Below are positions 16,714-26,215 of a stretch of DNA of 64,000 nt, one piece after another. A model generated the notes under the pieces. The model was not told the origin of the DNA. It made no database searches and saw only the letters and a program-made list of their open reading frames with translations. The stretch's first letter is position 1, and each line of letters opens with the position of its first letter. The translations under genes were made by a program, and so were the position numbers. The DNA is taken from the NCBI RefSeq assembly GCF_011044255.1, contig NZ_CP049107.1:3221001-3285000 (forward strand). Direction: 5' to 3'. The stretch comes from Rhizorhabdus phycosphaerae (lineage in GTDB: Bacteria; Pseudomonadota; Alphaproteobacteria; Sphingomonadales; Sphingomonadaceae).

Positions 16714-17768
16714 TGAACAATAGCGAAAGCAGCGGAGTGCACGGCGGCCCCCTCCTCAACGAGGGCGGTCCCTGGGGCGGCGGAGGATCAGGCGGCGGCG
16801 GGGACGAGCCCAATCCGTGGAACCAACCTCCGCGCGGACGGCCCGGCCGTGGACCTGCCGGGCGCTCGGCGATCGACGAGCTCGTCCGGCGCGGGCGCGC
16901 CCGTTTCGGCGGTCGCGGCGGTCCCGAGCCGGATGCGGGCCGGCTGCTTCTGTGGGGCGTCGGCGGCCTTCTCCTGATCTGGGTGCTGTGGACCAGCAGC
17001 CACCGCATCGACCCGCAGCAGCGGGGCGTCGTCACGCGGCTGGGCTCCTATGCCAAGACGCTCGGCCCGGGCATGCAGTTTACCTTTCCGTCGCCGATCG
17101 ACCGCGTCACCAAGATCGACATCGAGGATATCCGCGTAAAGGATATCCCCGAAGGCGGCGGCACCGGCCAGAACCTGATGCTGACCGGCGACCAGAACAT
17201 CATCGACCTGGCCTATTCGGTGCGCTGGAACATCCGCGATCCGGAGCTCTTCATCTACGAGCTCGCCAATCCCGAGGAAACGGTGGGCGAGGTCGCCGAG
17301 AGCGCGATGCGGGCAGAGATCGCCCGCGTCGCCCTGAACGACGCCATGGGCCCGCAGCGCAGCCAGATCGAACAGCGCGTCCAGCAGCGCATGCAGGAGA
17401 TCCTCGACGGCTATCGTGCCGGCATCGCCGTGCAGGGCGTGGCGATCAAGCAGGCCGATCCGCCGGCGGCAGTGGTCGAGGCGTTCAAATCGGTGTCGGC
17501 GGCGCAGCAGCAGGCGCAGGCCTATCTCAACGAGGCTCGCGCCTATTCCCAGCAGCTCGGGGCCAAGGCGGAGGGTGAAGCCGCAGCCTTCGACAAGGTC
17601 TATGCCGAGTATCGGCTTGCGCCCGAGGTGACCCGGCGGCGCATGTATTATGAGACGATGGAACGCGTGCTCGCCAAGACCGATAAGACCGTCGTCGAAG
17701 CGCCGAATGTCGTTCCCTATATTCCCCTGGCGCCGCAGCAGGCAGCGAAGGTGCAGCAGCAGCAATGA
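16713..17768 (+). CDS. hflK: FtsH protease regulator HflK (SPFH protein)
   Basis: 351 residues. A Gly/Pro-rich cytoplasmic N-terminus (residues 1-65) leads into a transmembrane helix (LLLWGVGGLLLIWVLWTS) and the SPFH/band-7 domain with DPQQRGVVTRLGSYAKTLGPGMQFTFPSPID, VRWNIRDPELFIYELANPEETV and an Ala/Glu-rich coiled coil (AAQQQAQAYLNEARAYSQQLGAKAEGEAAAFDKV). HflK and HflC assemble into a periplasmic cage around FtsH and modulate membrane-protein turnover. The stop overlaps the hflC start as ATGA. Confidence 0.95.
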   Translation: MNNSESSGVHGGPLLNEGGPWGGGGSGGGGDEPNPWNQPPRGRPGRGPAGRSAIDELVRRGRARFGGRGGPEPDAGRLLLWGVGGLLLIWVLWTSSHRIDPQQRGVVTRLGSYAKTLGPGMQFTFPSPIDRVTKIDIEDIRVKDIPEGGGTGQNLMLTGDQNIIDLAYSVRWNIRDPELFIYELANPEETVGEVAESAMRAEIARVALNDAMGPQRSQIEQRVQQRMQEILDGYRAGIAVQGVAIKQADPPAAVVEAFKSVSAAQQQAQAYLNEARAYSQQLGAKAEGEAAAFDKVYAEYRLAPEVTRRRMYYETMERVLAKTDKTVVEAPNVVPYIPLAPQQAAKVQQQQ

Positions 17769-18634
17769 ACATGAGCGACAATTTCGCCAGCCGGAACGTC
17801 ATCGGGCTGTCCATCGGCGCGATCTTCGCCGTCGTCGTGGTCAGCAGCTGCTTTGCAGTCGTGCCCGAAACGAAGCAGGCTCTCGTCGTCCGTTTCGGCA
17901 AGCCGGAGACGGTTTACAACGCCTATAAGCCCAATGAGGATTTCGGGCGGACCGGTGCCGGCATCATCGCCAAGATTCCGTTCATCGACCAGATCGTCTG
18001 GATCGACAAACGGGTCCGCAATTTCGACATGGAGCGCCAGTCGGTGCTGTCGACCGACCAGCTTCGTCTCGAGGTCGACGCCTATGCCCGCTACCGGATC
18101 ATCGATCCGCTCCGCATGTCGATCACGGCCGGCACCGAGCGGCGCGTCGAAGAGGCGCTGCGGCCTATCCTCGGTTCCTCTCTGCGCAACGAGCTGGGCA
18201 AGCGGCCCTTTGCCGCGTTGCTGAGCCCGGAGCGCGGGGCCGTCATGGACAATATCCAGACGCGGCTGAACAAGGTCGCCCGCCAATATGGCGCGCAGAT
18301 CGTCGACGTCCGGATCAAGCGCGCCGACCTGCCCGATGGCACGCCGCTCGACTCCGCCTTCAACCGGATGCGCACAGCCCGCGAGCAGGAAGCACGCTCG
18401 ATACTGGCCGAAGGCCGCAAGCAGGCGCAGATCATCACCGCAGAAGCCGACGCGAACGCCGCCGGCACCTATGCCGAGAGCTTCAACAAGGATCCCGACT
18501 TCTACAATTTCTATCGGGCCATGCAGTCTTACCGAGTCACCTTCGGCACCGACGGCACCGAAGCGCCGGGATCGTCCAACGTGATCCTGTCGCCGGACAA
18601 TGAATATCTGCGCGAGTTCAGGGGGCGCCGCTGA
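17765..18634 (+). CDS. hflC: FtsH protease regulator HflC
   Basis: 289 residues. One N-terminal transmembrane helix (residues about 10-28) is followed by the band-7 domain: VVPETKQALVVRFGKPE, the VWIDKRVRNFDMERQSVLSTDQLRLEVDAYARYRI segment, QIVDVRIKRADLP and MRTAREQEARSILAEGRKQAQIITAEADANA. The C-terminal FNKDPDFYNFYRAMQSYRVTF segment is typical of HflC. It is coupled to hflK and followed by degP on the same strand, so envelope quality-control genes are grouped. Confidence 0.95.
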   Translation: MNMSDNFASRNVIGLSIGAIFAVVVVSSCFAVVPETKQALVVRFGKPETVYNAYKPNEDFGRTGAGIIAKIPFIDQIVWIDKRVRNFDMERQSVLSTDQLRLEVDAYARYRIIDPLRMSITAGTERRVEEALRPILGSSLRNELGKRPFAALLSPERGAVMDNIQTRLNKVARQYGAQIVDVRIKRADLPDGTPLDSAFNRMRTAREQEARSILAEGRKQAQIITAEADANAAGTYAESFNKDPDFYNFYRAMQSYRVTFGTDGTEAPGSSNVILSPDNEYLREFRGRR

Positions 18635-18641
18635 TCGGGCG

Positions 18642-18666
18642 GGAACGCTACCGTTCAAGCGGTGTT
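18642..18666 (+). promoter_or_regulatory. EcfG-type general-stress promoter candidate for degP
   Basis: GGAAC (18642-18646) is followed 16 bases later by TGTT (18663-18666), fitting the alphaproteobacterial EcfG pattern GGAAC-N16/17-cGTT with one mismatch in the weak position. It lies in the 106-base gap between hflC and degP, about 75 bases before the chosen degP start, giving degP a possible stress-specific start separate from hflKC. Confidence 0.5.
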
Positions 18667-18740
18667 CAGCGATCGGGACCGAAATAATCCGCTCGCAATG
18701 TCGGCAGAAGCAGAACAGGAGTTTTAAGGAGTTGGCCAAA

Positions 18741-20291
18741 GTGCGTTATGCCTATGCGATCACCGCGGCCTTGCTGGCAGGTGGTGCGACCGCGACCCTG
18801 ACGATGCAGCAACCTGTGGGAGCACAGGTGGCGCAGAATGCTCCGGGTTCGATCAACGCCGCCGCGCCGCGTCCGGGCGCCCCGATGAGTTTCGCCGATC
18901 TCGCCGCCCGGCTGCAGCCGGCGGTGGTAAACATCTCCACCACGCAGAAGATCCAGGTCCGCAGCGGCGGAAACGCCTTCTCCGGTACGCCGTTCGAGGA
19001 ACTGTTCAAACGCTTCGGCGGCGGTGGTTCCGATGGGCAGCCCGTCACCCGCGAGGCGACTTCGCTCGGCTCGGGCTTCATCATTTCCGCCGACGGCTAT
19101 GTGGTGACCAATAACCACGTCATCTCGGCCTCGCCCGAGGGTGGGAGCAATGCGGTGGTGAGCTCGATCACCGTGACGCTGCCTGACCGCAAGGAATATA
19201 AGGCGACCGTCGTCGGCCGCGATCAGGCATCCGACCTGGCCCTGCTCAAGATCGAAGCCAAGAACCTTCCCTTCGTCCAGTTCGGCGATTCGACCCGCAC
19301 GCGCGTCGGCGATTGGGTGGTCGCGATCGGAAATCCCTTCGGCCTCGGCGGCACGGTCACGGCGGGCATCGTTTCGGCGCTGCACCGCTCGATCGGCATC
19401 AGCGGTCCCTATGATCGCTATATCCAGACCGATGCCTCGATCAATCAGGGCAATTCGGGCGGTCCGATGTTCGATCTTCAGGGCAATGTCATCGGCATCA
19501 ACACCGCCATCTTCTCGCCGACGGGCGGCAATGTCGGCATCGGCTTTGCGATCCCGGCGGAAGAGGCCAAGCCGATCATCGACCAGTTGATGACCGGCAA
19601 GCGCGTCCGCCGCGGCTATCTGGGCGTCGGCATCCAGCCGATGACCGAGGATATCGCCGCCAGCCTGGGCCTGCCCAAGGATCGGGGCGAGATCGTCGCC
19701 CGCGTCGAACCGGGCGAAGCAGCCGCGCGCGCCGGCATTCGCCAGGGCGACATCATCGTCAAGGTCGATGGCCAGGACGTCACGCCCGACAACACCCTGT
19801 CCTACATTGTCGGCAAGGCTGCCGTCGGTGCCAAGCTGCCGGTCGAGGTGATCCGCGAGGGGCAGCGCAAGACGTTGACCGTGACGCTCGGCGAGCGTCC
19901 GCCCGAAGACCAGCTGATCAACGGTGGGCAGGATGCGGATCAGGACGATAGCGTTCCCGACAGCGGCCAGTCTGCTCCGGATCAGGCAACCCGCAATTCG
20001 CTGGGTCTGGGCCTGCAGACGCTGACGCCCGATATCGCGCGCCGCCTGGGGCTCTCCGCGTCGCTGCGCGGCGTGGTGATCAGCTTTGTCGATCCGAGCA
20101 GCGACGCCGCGGCCAATGGTTTTCAGCCGCGCGATGTCATCCTGCAGATCAACAATGTGCCGGTCACCACTGTCCAGGCGGCGGCAGCGCAGATCGATGC
20201 GGCGGTGAAGGCTAAGCGTCCGTCGGTGCTGCTGTTCGTTCAGCGGGGCAATAACCCGCCGCGTTATGTCGGTGTTCAGCTGAAGAAGTGA
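18741..20291 (+). CDS. degP: Periplasmic serine protease DegP/HtrA (Do family)
   Basis: 516 residues from GTG 18741, which has AAGGAG nine bases upstream; the frame runs back into hflC but without a ribosome-binding site. A signal peptide (ITAALLAGGATATLTMQQPVGAQ) precedes the trypsin-like domain with the triad His126 (TNNHVIS), Asp165 (ASDLALLK) and Ser239 (GNSGGPM). Two PDZ domains follow (from about GYLGVGIQPMTEDIA and from about LGLGLQTLTPDIA). DegP degrades or chaperones misfolded envelope proteins. The gene is third in the hflK-hflC-degP set and ends at a strong terminator. Confidence 0.96.
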   Translation: MRYAYAITAALLAGGATATLTMQQPVGAQVAQNAPGSINAAAPRPGAPMSFADLAARLQPAVVNISTTQKIQVRSGGNAFSGTPFEELFKRFGGGGSDGQPVTREATSLGSGFIISADGYVVTNNHVISASPEGGSNAVVSSITVTLPDRKEYKATVVGRDQASDLALLKIEAKNLPFVQFGDSTRTRVGDWVVAIGNPFGLGGTVTAGIVSALHRSIGISGPYDRYIQTDASINQGNSGGPMFDLQGNVIGINTAIFSPTGGNVGIGFAIPAEEAKPIIDQLMTGKRVRRGYLGVGIQPMTEDIAASLGLPKDRGEIVARVEPGEAAARAGIRQGDIIVKVDGQDVTPDNTLSYIVGKAAVGAKLPVEVIREGQRKTLTVTLGERPPEDQLINGGQDADQDDSVPDSGQSAPDQATRNSLGLGLQTLTPDIARRLGLSASLRGVVISFVDPSSDAAANGFQPRDVILQINNVPVTTVQAAAAQIDAAVKAKRPSVLLFVQRGNNPPRYVGVQLKK

Positions 20292-20331
20292 TCCTCGCCG
20301 CAGCTCCCTCGGGAGCCCGGCTCGGGACAAG

Positions 20332-20366
20332 AAAAAGGGCCGGCGGATCGCTCCGCCGGCCCTTTT
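20332..20366. terminator. Bidirectional intrinsic terminator between degP and the porin gene
   Basis: GGGCCGGCGGA (20337-20347) pairs perfectly with TCCGCCGGCCC (20352-20362) around a TCGC loop. Five A precede and four T follow, so it works on both strands for the converging degP and outer-membrane genes. Confidence 0.92.
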
Positions 20367-20387
20367 CTATTGGCGCAAGGCCGATCG

Positions 20388-21227
20388 TCAGAAACGGTAG
20401 CTGACGGTCGCGCGAACCGAGTGGAACGCGAACTTGCTGAACGAACGCTGGAAATCGGTACCAGCCGCGTTCTGTGCGATGAACGGGTTGGTCGCCGGGG
20501 TCACGCCCGCGAGCGAGCCGACGGTGACCGTGCTGTCGTTGTTCTTCAGCGCGGTGAAGGTGTAGAGCGCGCCGACCGAGAACTTGCCGATCTTCTGCTC
20601 GATACCGCCGCCATAGGTCCAGCCCCAGGCGTTCTTCGTCGGGTCGTTGACGGTCGCGCTGTTGACGGTGTTCGACATCGAGAAGCTGTTGCGGATCTTG
20701 CCATAGGCAGCGCCGCCGGTGCCGTAGATCAGCGTGCCGGTTTCGAACGAGTAACCGGCGCGCGCGCGGATGGCGCCGTCGCTCTTCAGCTTGGCCTGCA
20801 GCTTGTAGACGGCCGGGGTGGTGCTGAAGGCGGTGACGTTGTCGTACAGGTACGACTTGCCATATTCCGCGATCAGGCCGACGACCGGGCCCGACGTGTC
20901 GCCGAACTGATAGTCGTAACCTGCGTGCAGCTTCCACGCGGTCGAGTCATTGTCCTTCGAGCAGCCCGAGGTCGGGCGGGCCGTGGTCGGCGCGCCACCG
21001 CAGAAGCCCGGCGAGAAATTCGGGAAGGCATCGCCGAAATTGCCGTCGCGGTTGCGGTCGAAGTTTACGACTTCGTCGCCGTCGGTCGGCTGCCAGTTAT
21101 AGCCGAGCTGGCCACCGACATAAAAGCCGGTCCAGTTGCTCGAGGCCACGTCCTGCGCCGAGGCGGCGCTCGAAGCCATCGCGGCTACCAGGCCGGCCGC
21201 CGCAGTGGTCGTGAGGAAAAATCGCAT
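20388..21227 (-). CDS. Omp25/RopB-like outer-membrane beta-barrel protein
   Basis: 279 residues from ATG 21227; the longer frame upstream is non-coding leader. A signal peptide ends at ASSAASA before QDVASSNWTGFYVGGQLGYNW, the usual opening of this porin-like family. Alternating strands follow (WKLHAGYDYQFG, GLIAEYGKSYL, GAIRARAGYSFETGTLIYGTGGAAYG, AWGWTYGGGIEQKIGKFSVGALYTF), and the last residue is Phe in SVRATVSYRF, the BAM recognition ending. There are two Cys in an extracellular-like loop (CGGAP and GCSKDN) that could form a disulfide. It is probably an abundant structural outer-membrane protein. Confidence 0.88.
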   Translation of the reverse strand: MRFFLTTTAAAGLVAAMASSAASAQDVASSNWTGFYVGGQLGYNWQPTDGDEVVNFDRNRDGNFGDAFPNFSPGFCGGAPTTARPTSGCSKDNDSTAWKLHAGYDYQFGDTSGPVVGLIAEYGKSYLYDNVTAFSTTPAVYKLQAKLKSDGAIRARAGYSFETGTLIYGTGGAAYGKIRNSFSMSNTVNSATVNDPTKNAWGWTYGGGIEQKIGKFSVGALYTFTALKNNDSTVTVGSLAGVTPATNPFIAQNAAGTDFQRSFSKFAFHSVRATVSYRF

Positions 21228-21368
21228 ATAAAAACCCTTTCTGCTGCCGTTACGGCACAGCGGAAACGGTTCCCACAGCATTTCGATCCTAAGTGCAAGC
21301 AAGAAAACCAATGTGGTGCACAAACGACACAGCTGTCATTTTTTCCTGATAAGTGAAATACATCACAG

Positions 21369-22880
21369 CTATTGGCCGTAGCCGGACTCGGCGGCGCGCT
21401 TGATTGCCTCCCGCGCTGCAGCGATCAGGGCGCCTGCCTTGGCCTCGCATTCACGCTGTTCATAGGCAGCGTCGCTGTCCGCCACGATGCCGGCGCCGGA
21501 TTGAACGTGCATGACCCCGTCCTTCACCACAGCCGTCCGCAGGACGATGCAGCTGTCCATAGAACCGTCCGGCGAGAAATAGCCCACGCCACCCGCATAG
21601 GCGCCGCGTGTCTCGGGCTCCAGTTCGGCGATGATCTCGCAGGCGCGCACCTTGGGCGCTCCCGATACCGTGCCCGCCGGAAAGCCTGCGAACAGCGCGT
21701 CGAGGGCATCCCTGGATGGGTCGAGCCGGCCGACCACATTCGACACGATGTGCATCACATGGCTGTAATGTTCGACCGTATAGCTGTCCGTTACTTCGAC
21801 CGTGCCGGCGACCGCCACGCGACCGACGTCGTTGCGTCCCAGGTCGAGCAGCATGAGATGTTCCGCCCGCTCCTTCGGGTCGGCCAGCAGACTTTCCCGG
21901 TTGGCGGCGTCTTCCAGCGACGTCGCCCCGCGCGGGCGCGTTCCTGCGATCGGCCGTATCGTGACTTCCCCATCGCGGGCGCGGACCAGTATCTCGGGCG
22001 ACGACCCGATCAGGGCGAAGCCCGGCAAGTCCAGGAAATAGAGAAAGGGCGAGGGGTTTATGCGGCGCAATGCCCGGTAGAGATCGATCGGTGGCAGCGG
22101 GAAGTCGACGGTGAAACGCTGCGCGAGCACGACCTGAAAGATGTCGCCCGCCGCGATATAGTCCTTGGCGCGGTGGACCATGTCGGCATAGCGGCCGGGC
22201 TCGAGCTGCGGCCTTGGCGCGATCGCCTCGGGCGCCGGCACGGTGACAGCGGTCCGCGCGGGCAGCGCCGCCGCGAGCATGGCCGCCTGTGCATCGATGC
22301 GCTCGATCGCGCCCTTCACCTTTTCGTCGGGGGAGCCGGGGCTGTCCGGCCACAGCGGCGCAACGAGGAACAGCTGATCCGCCAGTCGGTCGAAGATCAG
22401 GATGAGCGTCGGCCGCGCGAACAGCATATCCGGAAGATCGAGCGGATTGGCGGGCGGGCGTCCGAGCTTTTCCACCAGGCCGATCGTCTCATAAGCGAAG
22501 TAGCCGACGAGACAGGCCAGCGCGCGCGGCAGCCCGTCGGGCACCGTCATGCGGCAGTCGGTCACCAGGCGGCGCATTTCGGTGAGGGCATCGCCGGACA
22601 GCGGTTCGAACGCCTCGCGATCGCTCGCCCAGCGCCGGTTGATCTCCGCATCCCGTCCCCGGGCGCGGAACAGCAGGTCGGGCGCCAGGCCGAGCAGCGA
22701 ATAGCGCCCGCGCACCGCACCGCCTTCGACCGACTCGAGCAGGAAATCGCCCCGCCCGGGAACGATGAGCTTGAGCGCGGCGGCGACCGGCGTGTCGCAA
22801 TCGGCGACCTGGGTCCGCCAGACAAGGGCGGGTTCGCCCCGGGACAAGGCGTCGAGGGCAGCCTGATCGCGCGCGTCCAT
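21369..22880 (-). CDS. trpE: Anthranilate synthase component I
   Basis: 503 residues. The N-terminal regulatory domain has LLESVEGGAVRGRYSLLGLAPD (the Trp-binding region). The chorismate-binding domain has YIAAGDIFQVVLAQRF, NPSPFLYFLDL, IRPIAGTRPRG, LLADPKERAEHLMLLDLGRNDVGRV, SHVMHIVSNVVG, FPAGTVSGAPKVRACEII and GGVGYFSPDGSMDSCIVLRT. With TrpG it converts chorismate and glutamine to anthranilate. It begins 14 bases after the PpiD-like gene and is likely in its transcript. No trpG or trpDC follows here; the downstream region is the porin leader. Confidence 0.97.
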   Translation of the reverse strand: MDARDQAALDALSRGEPALVWRTQVADCDTPVAAALKLIVPGRGDFLLESVEGGAVRGRYSLLGLAPDLLFRARGRDAEINRRWASDREAFEPLSGDALTEMRRLVTDCRMTVPDGLPRALACLVGYFAYETIGLVEKLGRPPANPLDLPDMLFARPTLILIFDRLADQLFLVAPLWPDSPGSPDEKVKGAIERIDAQAAMLAAALPARTAVTVPAPEAIAPRPQLEPGRYADMVHRAKDYIAAGDIFQVVLAQRFTVDFPLPPIDLYRALRRINPSPFLYFLDLPGFALIGSSPEILVRARDGEVTIRPIAGTRPRGATSLEDAANRESLLADPKERAEHLMLLDLGRNDVGRVAVAGTVEVTDSYTVEHYSHVMHIVSNVVGRLDPSRDALDALFAGFPAGTVSGAPKVRACEIIAELEPETRGAYAGGVGYFSPDGSMDSCIVLRTAVVKDGVMHVQSGAGIVADSDAAYEQRECEAKAGALIAAAREAIKRAAESGYGQ

Positions 22881-22894
22881 CCTCTGCCTATCCC

Positions 22895-24829
22895 TTATTG
22901 GGGCGTTGCGATCTGGCGCTTGGTGGCCGCGATAGCGTCTGGATAACGCTTTACCTCCACCTCATCGCGCGCGGCGCGGATAAGCTGATCGCCAAGCTCC
23001 GGCGTGTAGGAGCGGGTCAGCTCCTGCTGCGTCACGCCGACGAGCGCCGCAGCCTGCGACAGGTCGCCACGCGCCACCTTGTTCAGGACGGTCACGAAAT
23101 AGGCGCCCTGATCCCCCGGAACGAGGCGGGCCTTGCCCGGCTGCAGTGCGAACATCGCCCGGAGCGGTTCGGGGATGGGCTGGCCGGCCTGCTGTGCCCG
23201 AATGATGTCGAGCTGGCGTGCCCGGCTGGGCTGGACCGGCGGAAGTGCGACGCCGCTGTCGGCCATGGCCTTGGCGAGCGGGGCGCCCGCGTTGACGGCC
23301 GCCACGATCTTGTCGCCGATGGCCTTGGCGCGCTGCTGGGCGCGCTTCACGACCAGATCGCGCACGACGGCCTCGCGGACCTGCGCGAGCGGGAGCGGGG
23401 TCGGAGGAATGATCCTGGCGACGTTGAGCAGGGCATAGCTCTGGTCGCGGACAACCGTTTCGACGCTGGGGCGGTCGTCGGCGGCGGCCTCGAAACCGGT
23501 CTTCAGCAGGGCCATGATCTCCGGCGGGGCCTTCCAACCCTGCCGGTCGATCGCAGTGCCGTTGGAAAGAAGCGCCGGGGTTTCCTGGACAACGAGCTTG
23601 TTGGTGGCGGCGATCTCGGCGAAGCTGCTGCCGTCGGCAATGGCGTCCTCGATCTTGCCGGCGAGGTCGGAGAGCGCCTCCTGAAGCTTCTGCCGCTGGA
23701 CGACAGGCAGTATTTCCGCACGGGCCTGGTCGAGCGTCTTGCCCGGCTTTCCGGCAACGCCTTCGATCTTCAGCACATACCAGCCGAAGGATCCCTTGAC
23801 CGGACCAACGATCGCGCCCTTTGCGGCGGCGAAAGCCTGGTCGGCAGCGGCGGCGCCGGCCGCGCCGGCATAGTCCTTCTTCTGCTGGTCCGCGAGTGTC
23901 GACGCCTCGAGGCCGGCCTTGGCCGCTGCAGCTGCCATGGTCGCGCCGCCCTTGACGGCAGCAACGAGGGTCTGCGCGGTCTGCTGGCTGGGTGCGATGA
24001 TCTGCGCGATCGTCCGCGTTTCGCGGGCTGCGAAGCTGTCGGCGTTGTCCCGATAATAGTCGGCGATGTCCTGTTCGGTCGGCTTGGCCCTGTCGGCCAG
24101 CTGTGCCTCGCCGAAGGTCGCATAGCGCAGCACACGCGCCTCGGGGCGGGTGTAGGTGGCGATGTTGGCCTTGTAGGCGGCGGCCACATCGGCATCGCTG
24201 GGGGGCGTCTTGCTGGCCACCAGCGCCAGCGGAATGATCCCGACCGAACCCTCGCGTACCTCCAGCAGAAGCGCGGCGTAGGGACGGGCCATCTTCGACG
24301 GCACGGGGGCGAGGGCGGCGGCCGGGGTGAGGATCTGGTTCCGCATGATCTCGCCGGCGATGTCCGCCCGCAATTCCTTTTCGCTGATCCGGGCCTGCGC
24401 GAGCACGGTCCGCATCACGCTTTCGTCGAACTGGCCGGCGACGTTGCGGAAGCCCTGCATGCCGGCGATCTCGGCGTCGACCATGCGCTTGCTGATCGCG
24501 AAGCCCTGTTCCTTGCCCCACGCCTCGAGAGCGCGGGCATTGATCATGCCGTTCAGAACCTGTTCGAATCCGCCCGAAGCCAGGAAGCTCGGCGCATCGA
24601 TCTCGGGCCGTTCGCGCCGCAGCCCGTCGATCTGGTTGCGGACGCGGTTGGTCAGTTCCAGCGCGCTGATCTTCTTGCCGTCGACCTTGGCGACGGTTGC
24701 CCCGCCGCCCCCGCCGCCGCCCAGCATCGACGGCGATTCGACCCCGGTGATGATGAAGGCGATCATGATCAGGGCCAGAAGGCCGAGGACGATCCAGGAG
24801 GAGAGGGCACGGCGGAAAAAGGAAATCAT
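22895..24829 (-). CDS. ppiD: PpiD/SurA-like periplasmic peptidyl-prolyl isomerase
   Basis: 644 residues from ATG 24829; the frame upstream lacks protein character. An N-terminal membrane anchor (ISFFRRALSSWIVLGLLALIMIAFIITG) is followed by a SurA_N helical domain (VAKVDGKKISALELTNRVRNQID and SKRMVDAEIAGMQGFRNVAGQFDE) and a PpiC-type parvulin domain near residues 270-390 (FGWYVLKIEGV...). The C-terminal region is long and helical. PpiD assists early folding of secreted proteins at the Sec translocon. It shares its strand with trpE and is divergent from tpiA, an arrangement common in sphingomonads. Confidence 0.9.
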   Translation of the reverse strand: MISFFRRALSSWIVLGLLALIMIAFIITGVESPSMLGGGGGGGATVAKVDGKKISALELTNRVRNQIDGLRRERPEIDAPSFLASGGFEQVLNGMINARALEAWGKEQGFAISKRMVDAEIAGMQGFRNVAGQFDESVMRTVLAQARISEKELRADIAGEIMRNQILTPAAALAPVPSKMARPYAALLLEVREGSVGIIPLALVASKTPPSDADVAAAYKANIATYTRPEARVLRYATFGEAQLADRAKPTEQDIADYYRDNADSFAARETRTIAQIIAPSQQTAQTLVAAVKGGATMAAAAAKAGLEASTLADQQKKDYAGAAGAAAADQAFAAAKGAIVGPVKGSFGWYVLKIEGVAGKPGKTLDQARAEILPVVQRQKLQEALSDLAGKIEDAIADGSSFAEIAATNKLVVQETPALLSNGTAIDRQGWKAPPEIMALLKTGFEAAADDRPSVETVVRDQSYALLNVARIIPPTPLPLAQVREAVVRDLVVKRAQQRAKAIGDKIVAAVNAGAPLAKAMADSGVALPPVQPSRARQLDIIRAQQAGQPIPEPLRAMFALQPGKARLVPGDQGAYFVTVLNKVARGDLSQAAALVGVTQQELTRSYTPELGDQLIRAARDEVEVKRYPDAIAATKRQIATPQ

Positions 24830-24992
24830 CGGGCGGTCCGTATGAACGTGACTGGCATGTGGCTGCCATAGGGGGCATTCCCGGCCTCCGCAACGCCCGC
24901 CGCTGCGAGGGGGCGGGCGGAGCAGTGCCCGCCATGGTTGCACGCCGCAGCCCCGCCGCTTAAGGGGCGCTCGCTAACCGGAGGGGTCGAAC

Positions 24993-25745
24993 ATGGCATT
25001 GCGCAAGCTGGTCGCTGGCAACTGGAAGATGAACGGAACGCTCGCTGCGCTGGCGGAGCTCGATGGCATTGCGGCCGCGGCCGCCGAGAATGGCGGCGTG
25101 GACGTCGCGATTTGCCCGCCCTTCACGCTGATCGCTCCGGCCGTCGCCCGCGCTCCCTCGCTCGCCATCGGCGCTCAGGATTGCCACGGCCAGGCCAAGG
25201 GCGCGCATACCGGATGCATCAGTGCGCCGATGCTGGTGGAAACCGGCGCTAAGCTTGCCATCGTGGGCCATAGCGAGCGGCGCGCCGATCAGCATGAAAC
25301 CGATGCGGAGGTCCGCGCAAAGGCGTCTGCGGCGATCGCGGCAGGGCTGGTCGCGATCGTCTGCGTCGGGGAGACCGAGGCGCAGCGGGATGCCGGCGAG
25401 GCCGAGGCTGTCGTCGCATCGCAGCTCGACGGTTCGATCCCGGGCGAGGGCACGGGCGTCTCGCTGGTCGTGGCCTATGAGCCGGTCTGGGCGATTGGCA
25501 CCGGCCGCACGCCGTCGACGGGCGATGTCGCCGCGATGCATGCCGCCATTCGGGCGAAGCTGACCGCGCTGCTCGGGGCCGAGGGCGCCAAGGTCCGCAT
25601 CCTCTATGGCGGCTCGGTGAAACCCGACAACGCCAAGGAACTTCTGGCGGTGGCCGATGTCGACGGCGCTCTGGTGGGCGGCGCCAGCCTGACCGCCGCG
25701 CAATTCGTGCCGATCATCGAGGGCGCCGTCGCCGCCAGCGCCTGA
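24993..25745 (+). CDS. tpiA: Triosephosphate isomerase
   Basis: 250 residues with GGAGGGG nine bases before the ATG. The TIM motifs are VAGNWKMNG (catalytic Asn and Lys), VGHSERR (catalytic His), the [15 protein letters not shown] loop with the catalytic Glu and the hinged lid, and YGGSVKPDN plus GALVGGASL for phosphate binding. It interconverts dihydroxyacetone phosphate and glyceraldehyde 3-phosphate. It is followed by secG. Confidence 0.98.
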   Translation: MALRKLVAGNWKMNGTLAALAELDGIAAAAAENGGVDVAICPPFTLIAPAVARAPSLAIGAQDCHGQAKGAHTGCISAPMLVETGAKLAIVGHSERRADQHETDAEVRAKASAAIAAGLVAIVCVGETEAQRDAGEAEAVVASQLDGSIPGEGTGVSLVVAYEPVWAIGTGRTPSTGDVAAMHAAIRAKLTALLGAEGAKVRILYGGSVKPDNAKELLAVADVDGALVGGASLTAAQFVPIIEGAVAASA

Positions 25746-25757
25746 ACGGGCGGAGGG

Positions 25758-25778
25758 GGCGAAGGTTGAACCTTCGCC
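25758..25778. terminator. Hairpin between tpiA and secG
   Basis: GGCGAAGGT pairs perfectly with ACCTTCGCC around a TGA loop. There is no T tract. It sits in the 77-base spacer and could be a partial terminator or mRNA-stability stem between tpiA and secG. Confidence 0.5.
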
Positions 25779-25822
25779 GCCGATGGACTAGATGCGCCGC
25801 ACGTTGATATCGAAAGCCCGCA

Positions 25823-26188
25823 ATGTTCACCTTCCTGCTCGTCATCCACCTGATCGTCGCTGTGGCCCTCGTGGCCGTGATTCTCGTGCAGCGCTCCGAG
25901 GGTGGCGGGCTTGCGTCCGGTGGTAATCCCTCCGGTCTGATGAGCGCGCGCGGCGCGGCCGATTTCCTGACCCGGATGACCGCGATCCTGGCCTCGCTGT
26001 TCGTGGTGCTCAGCATCGCGCTCGCGGCGCTGGCCTCGGTCGAACGCTCGCCGTCCAAGGTCGACACGTCGCTGGTGGGCAAGACCGGATCGTCGGCCCC
26101 CGCGCCGACGGCGCCGACCGATGATCCGCTCGCTGCAGCGGCCGCCCAGGGCGGCGACGTCACGCTGAACGGCGCGACGCCACAATAA
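25823..26188 (+). CDS. secG: Preprotein translocase subunit SecG
   Basis: 121 residues. Two transmembrane helices (FTFLLVIHLIVAVALVAVILV and MTAILASLFVVLSIALAALA) flank the conserved cytoplasmic loop QRSEGGGLASGGNPSGLMSARGAADFLTR. An Ala/Pro-rich tail follows. SecG supports SecYE-dependent export. It lies between tpiA and pyrG. Confidence 0.96.
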   Translation: MFTFLLVIHLIVAVALVAVILVQRSEGGGLASGGNPSGLMSARGAADFLTRMTAILASLFVVLSIALAALASVERSPSKVDTSLVGKTGSSAPAPTAPTDDPLAAAAAQGGDVTLNGATPQ

Positions 26189-26215
26189 CGAACTATTTCA
26201 TGGAGCGGAGGGCTT

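Noticed and set aside
22898-24871. 657-codon frames opposite to and overlapping ppiD
   Set aside because: The minus-strand ppiD frame has a membrane anchor and parvulin features, while the others are compositionally biased shadows.
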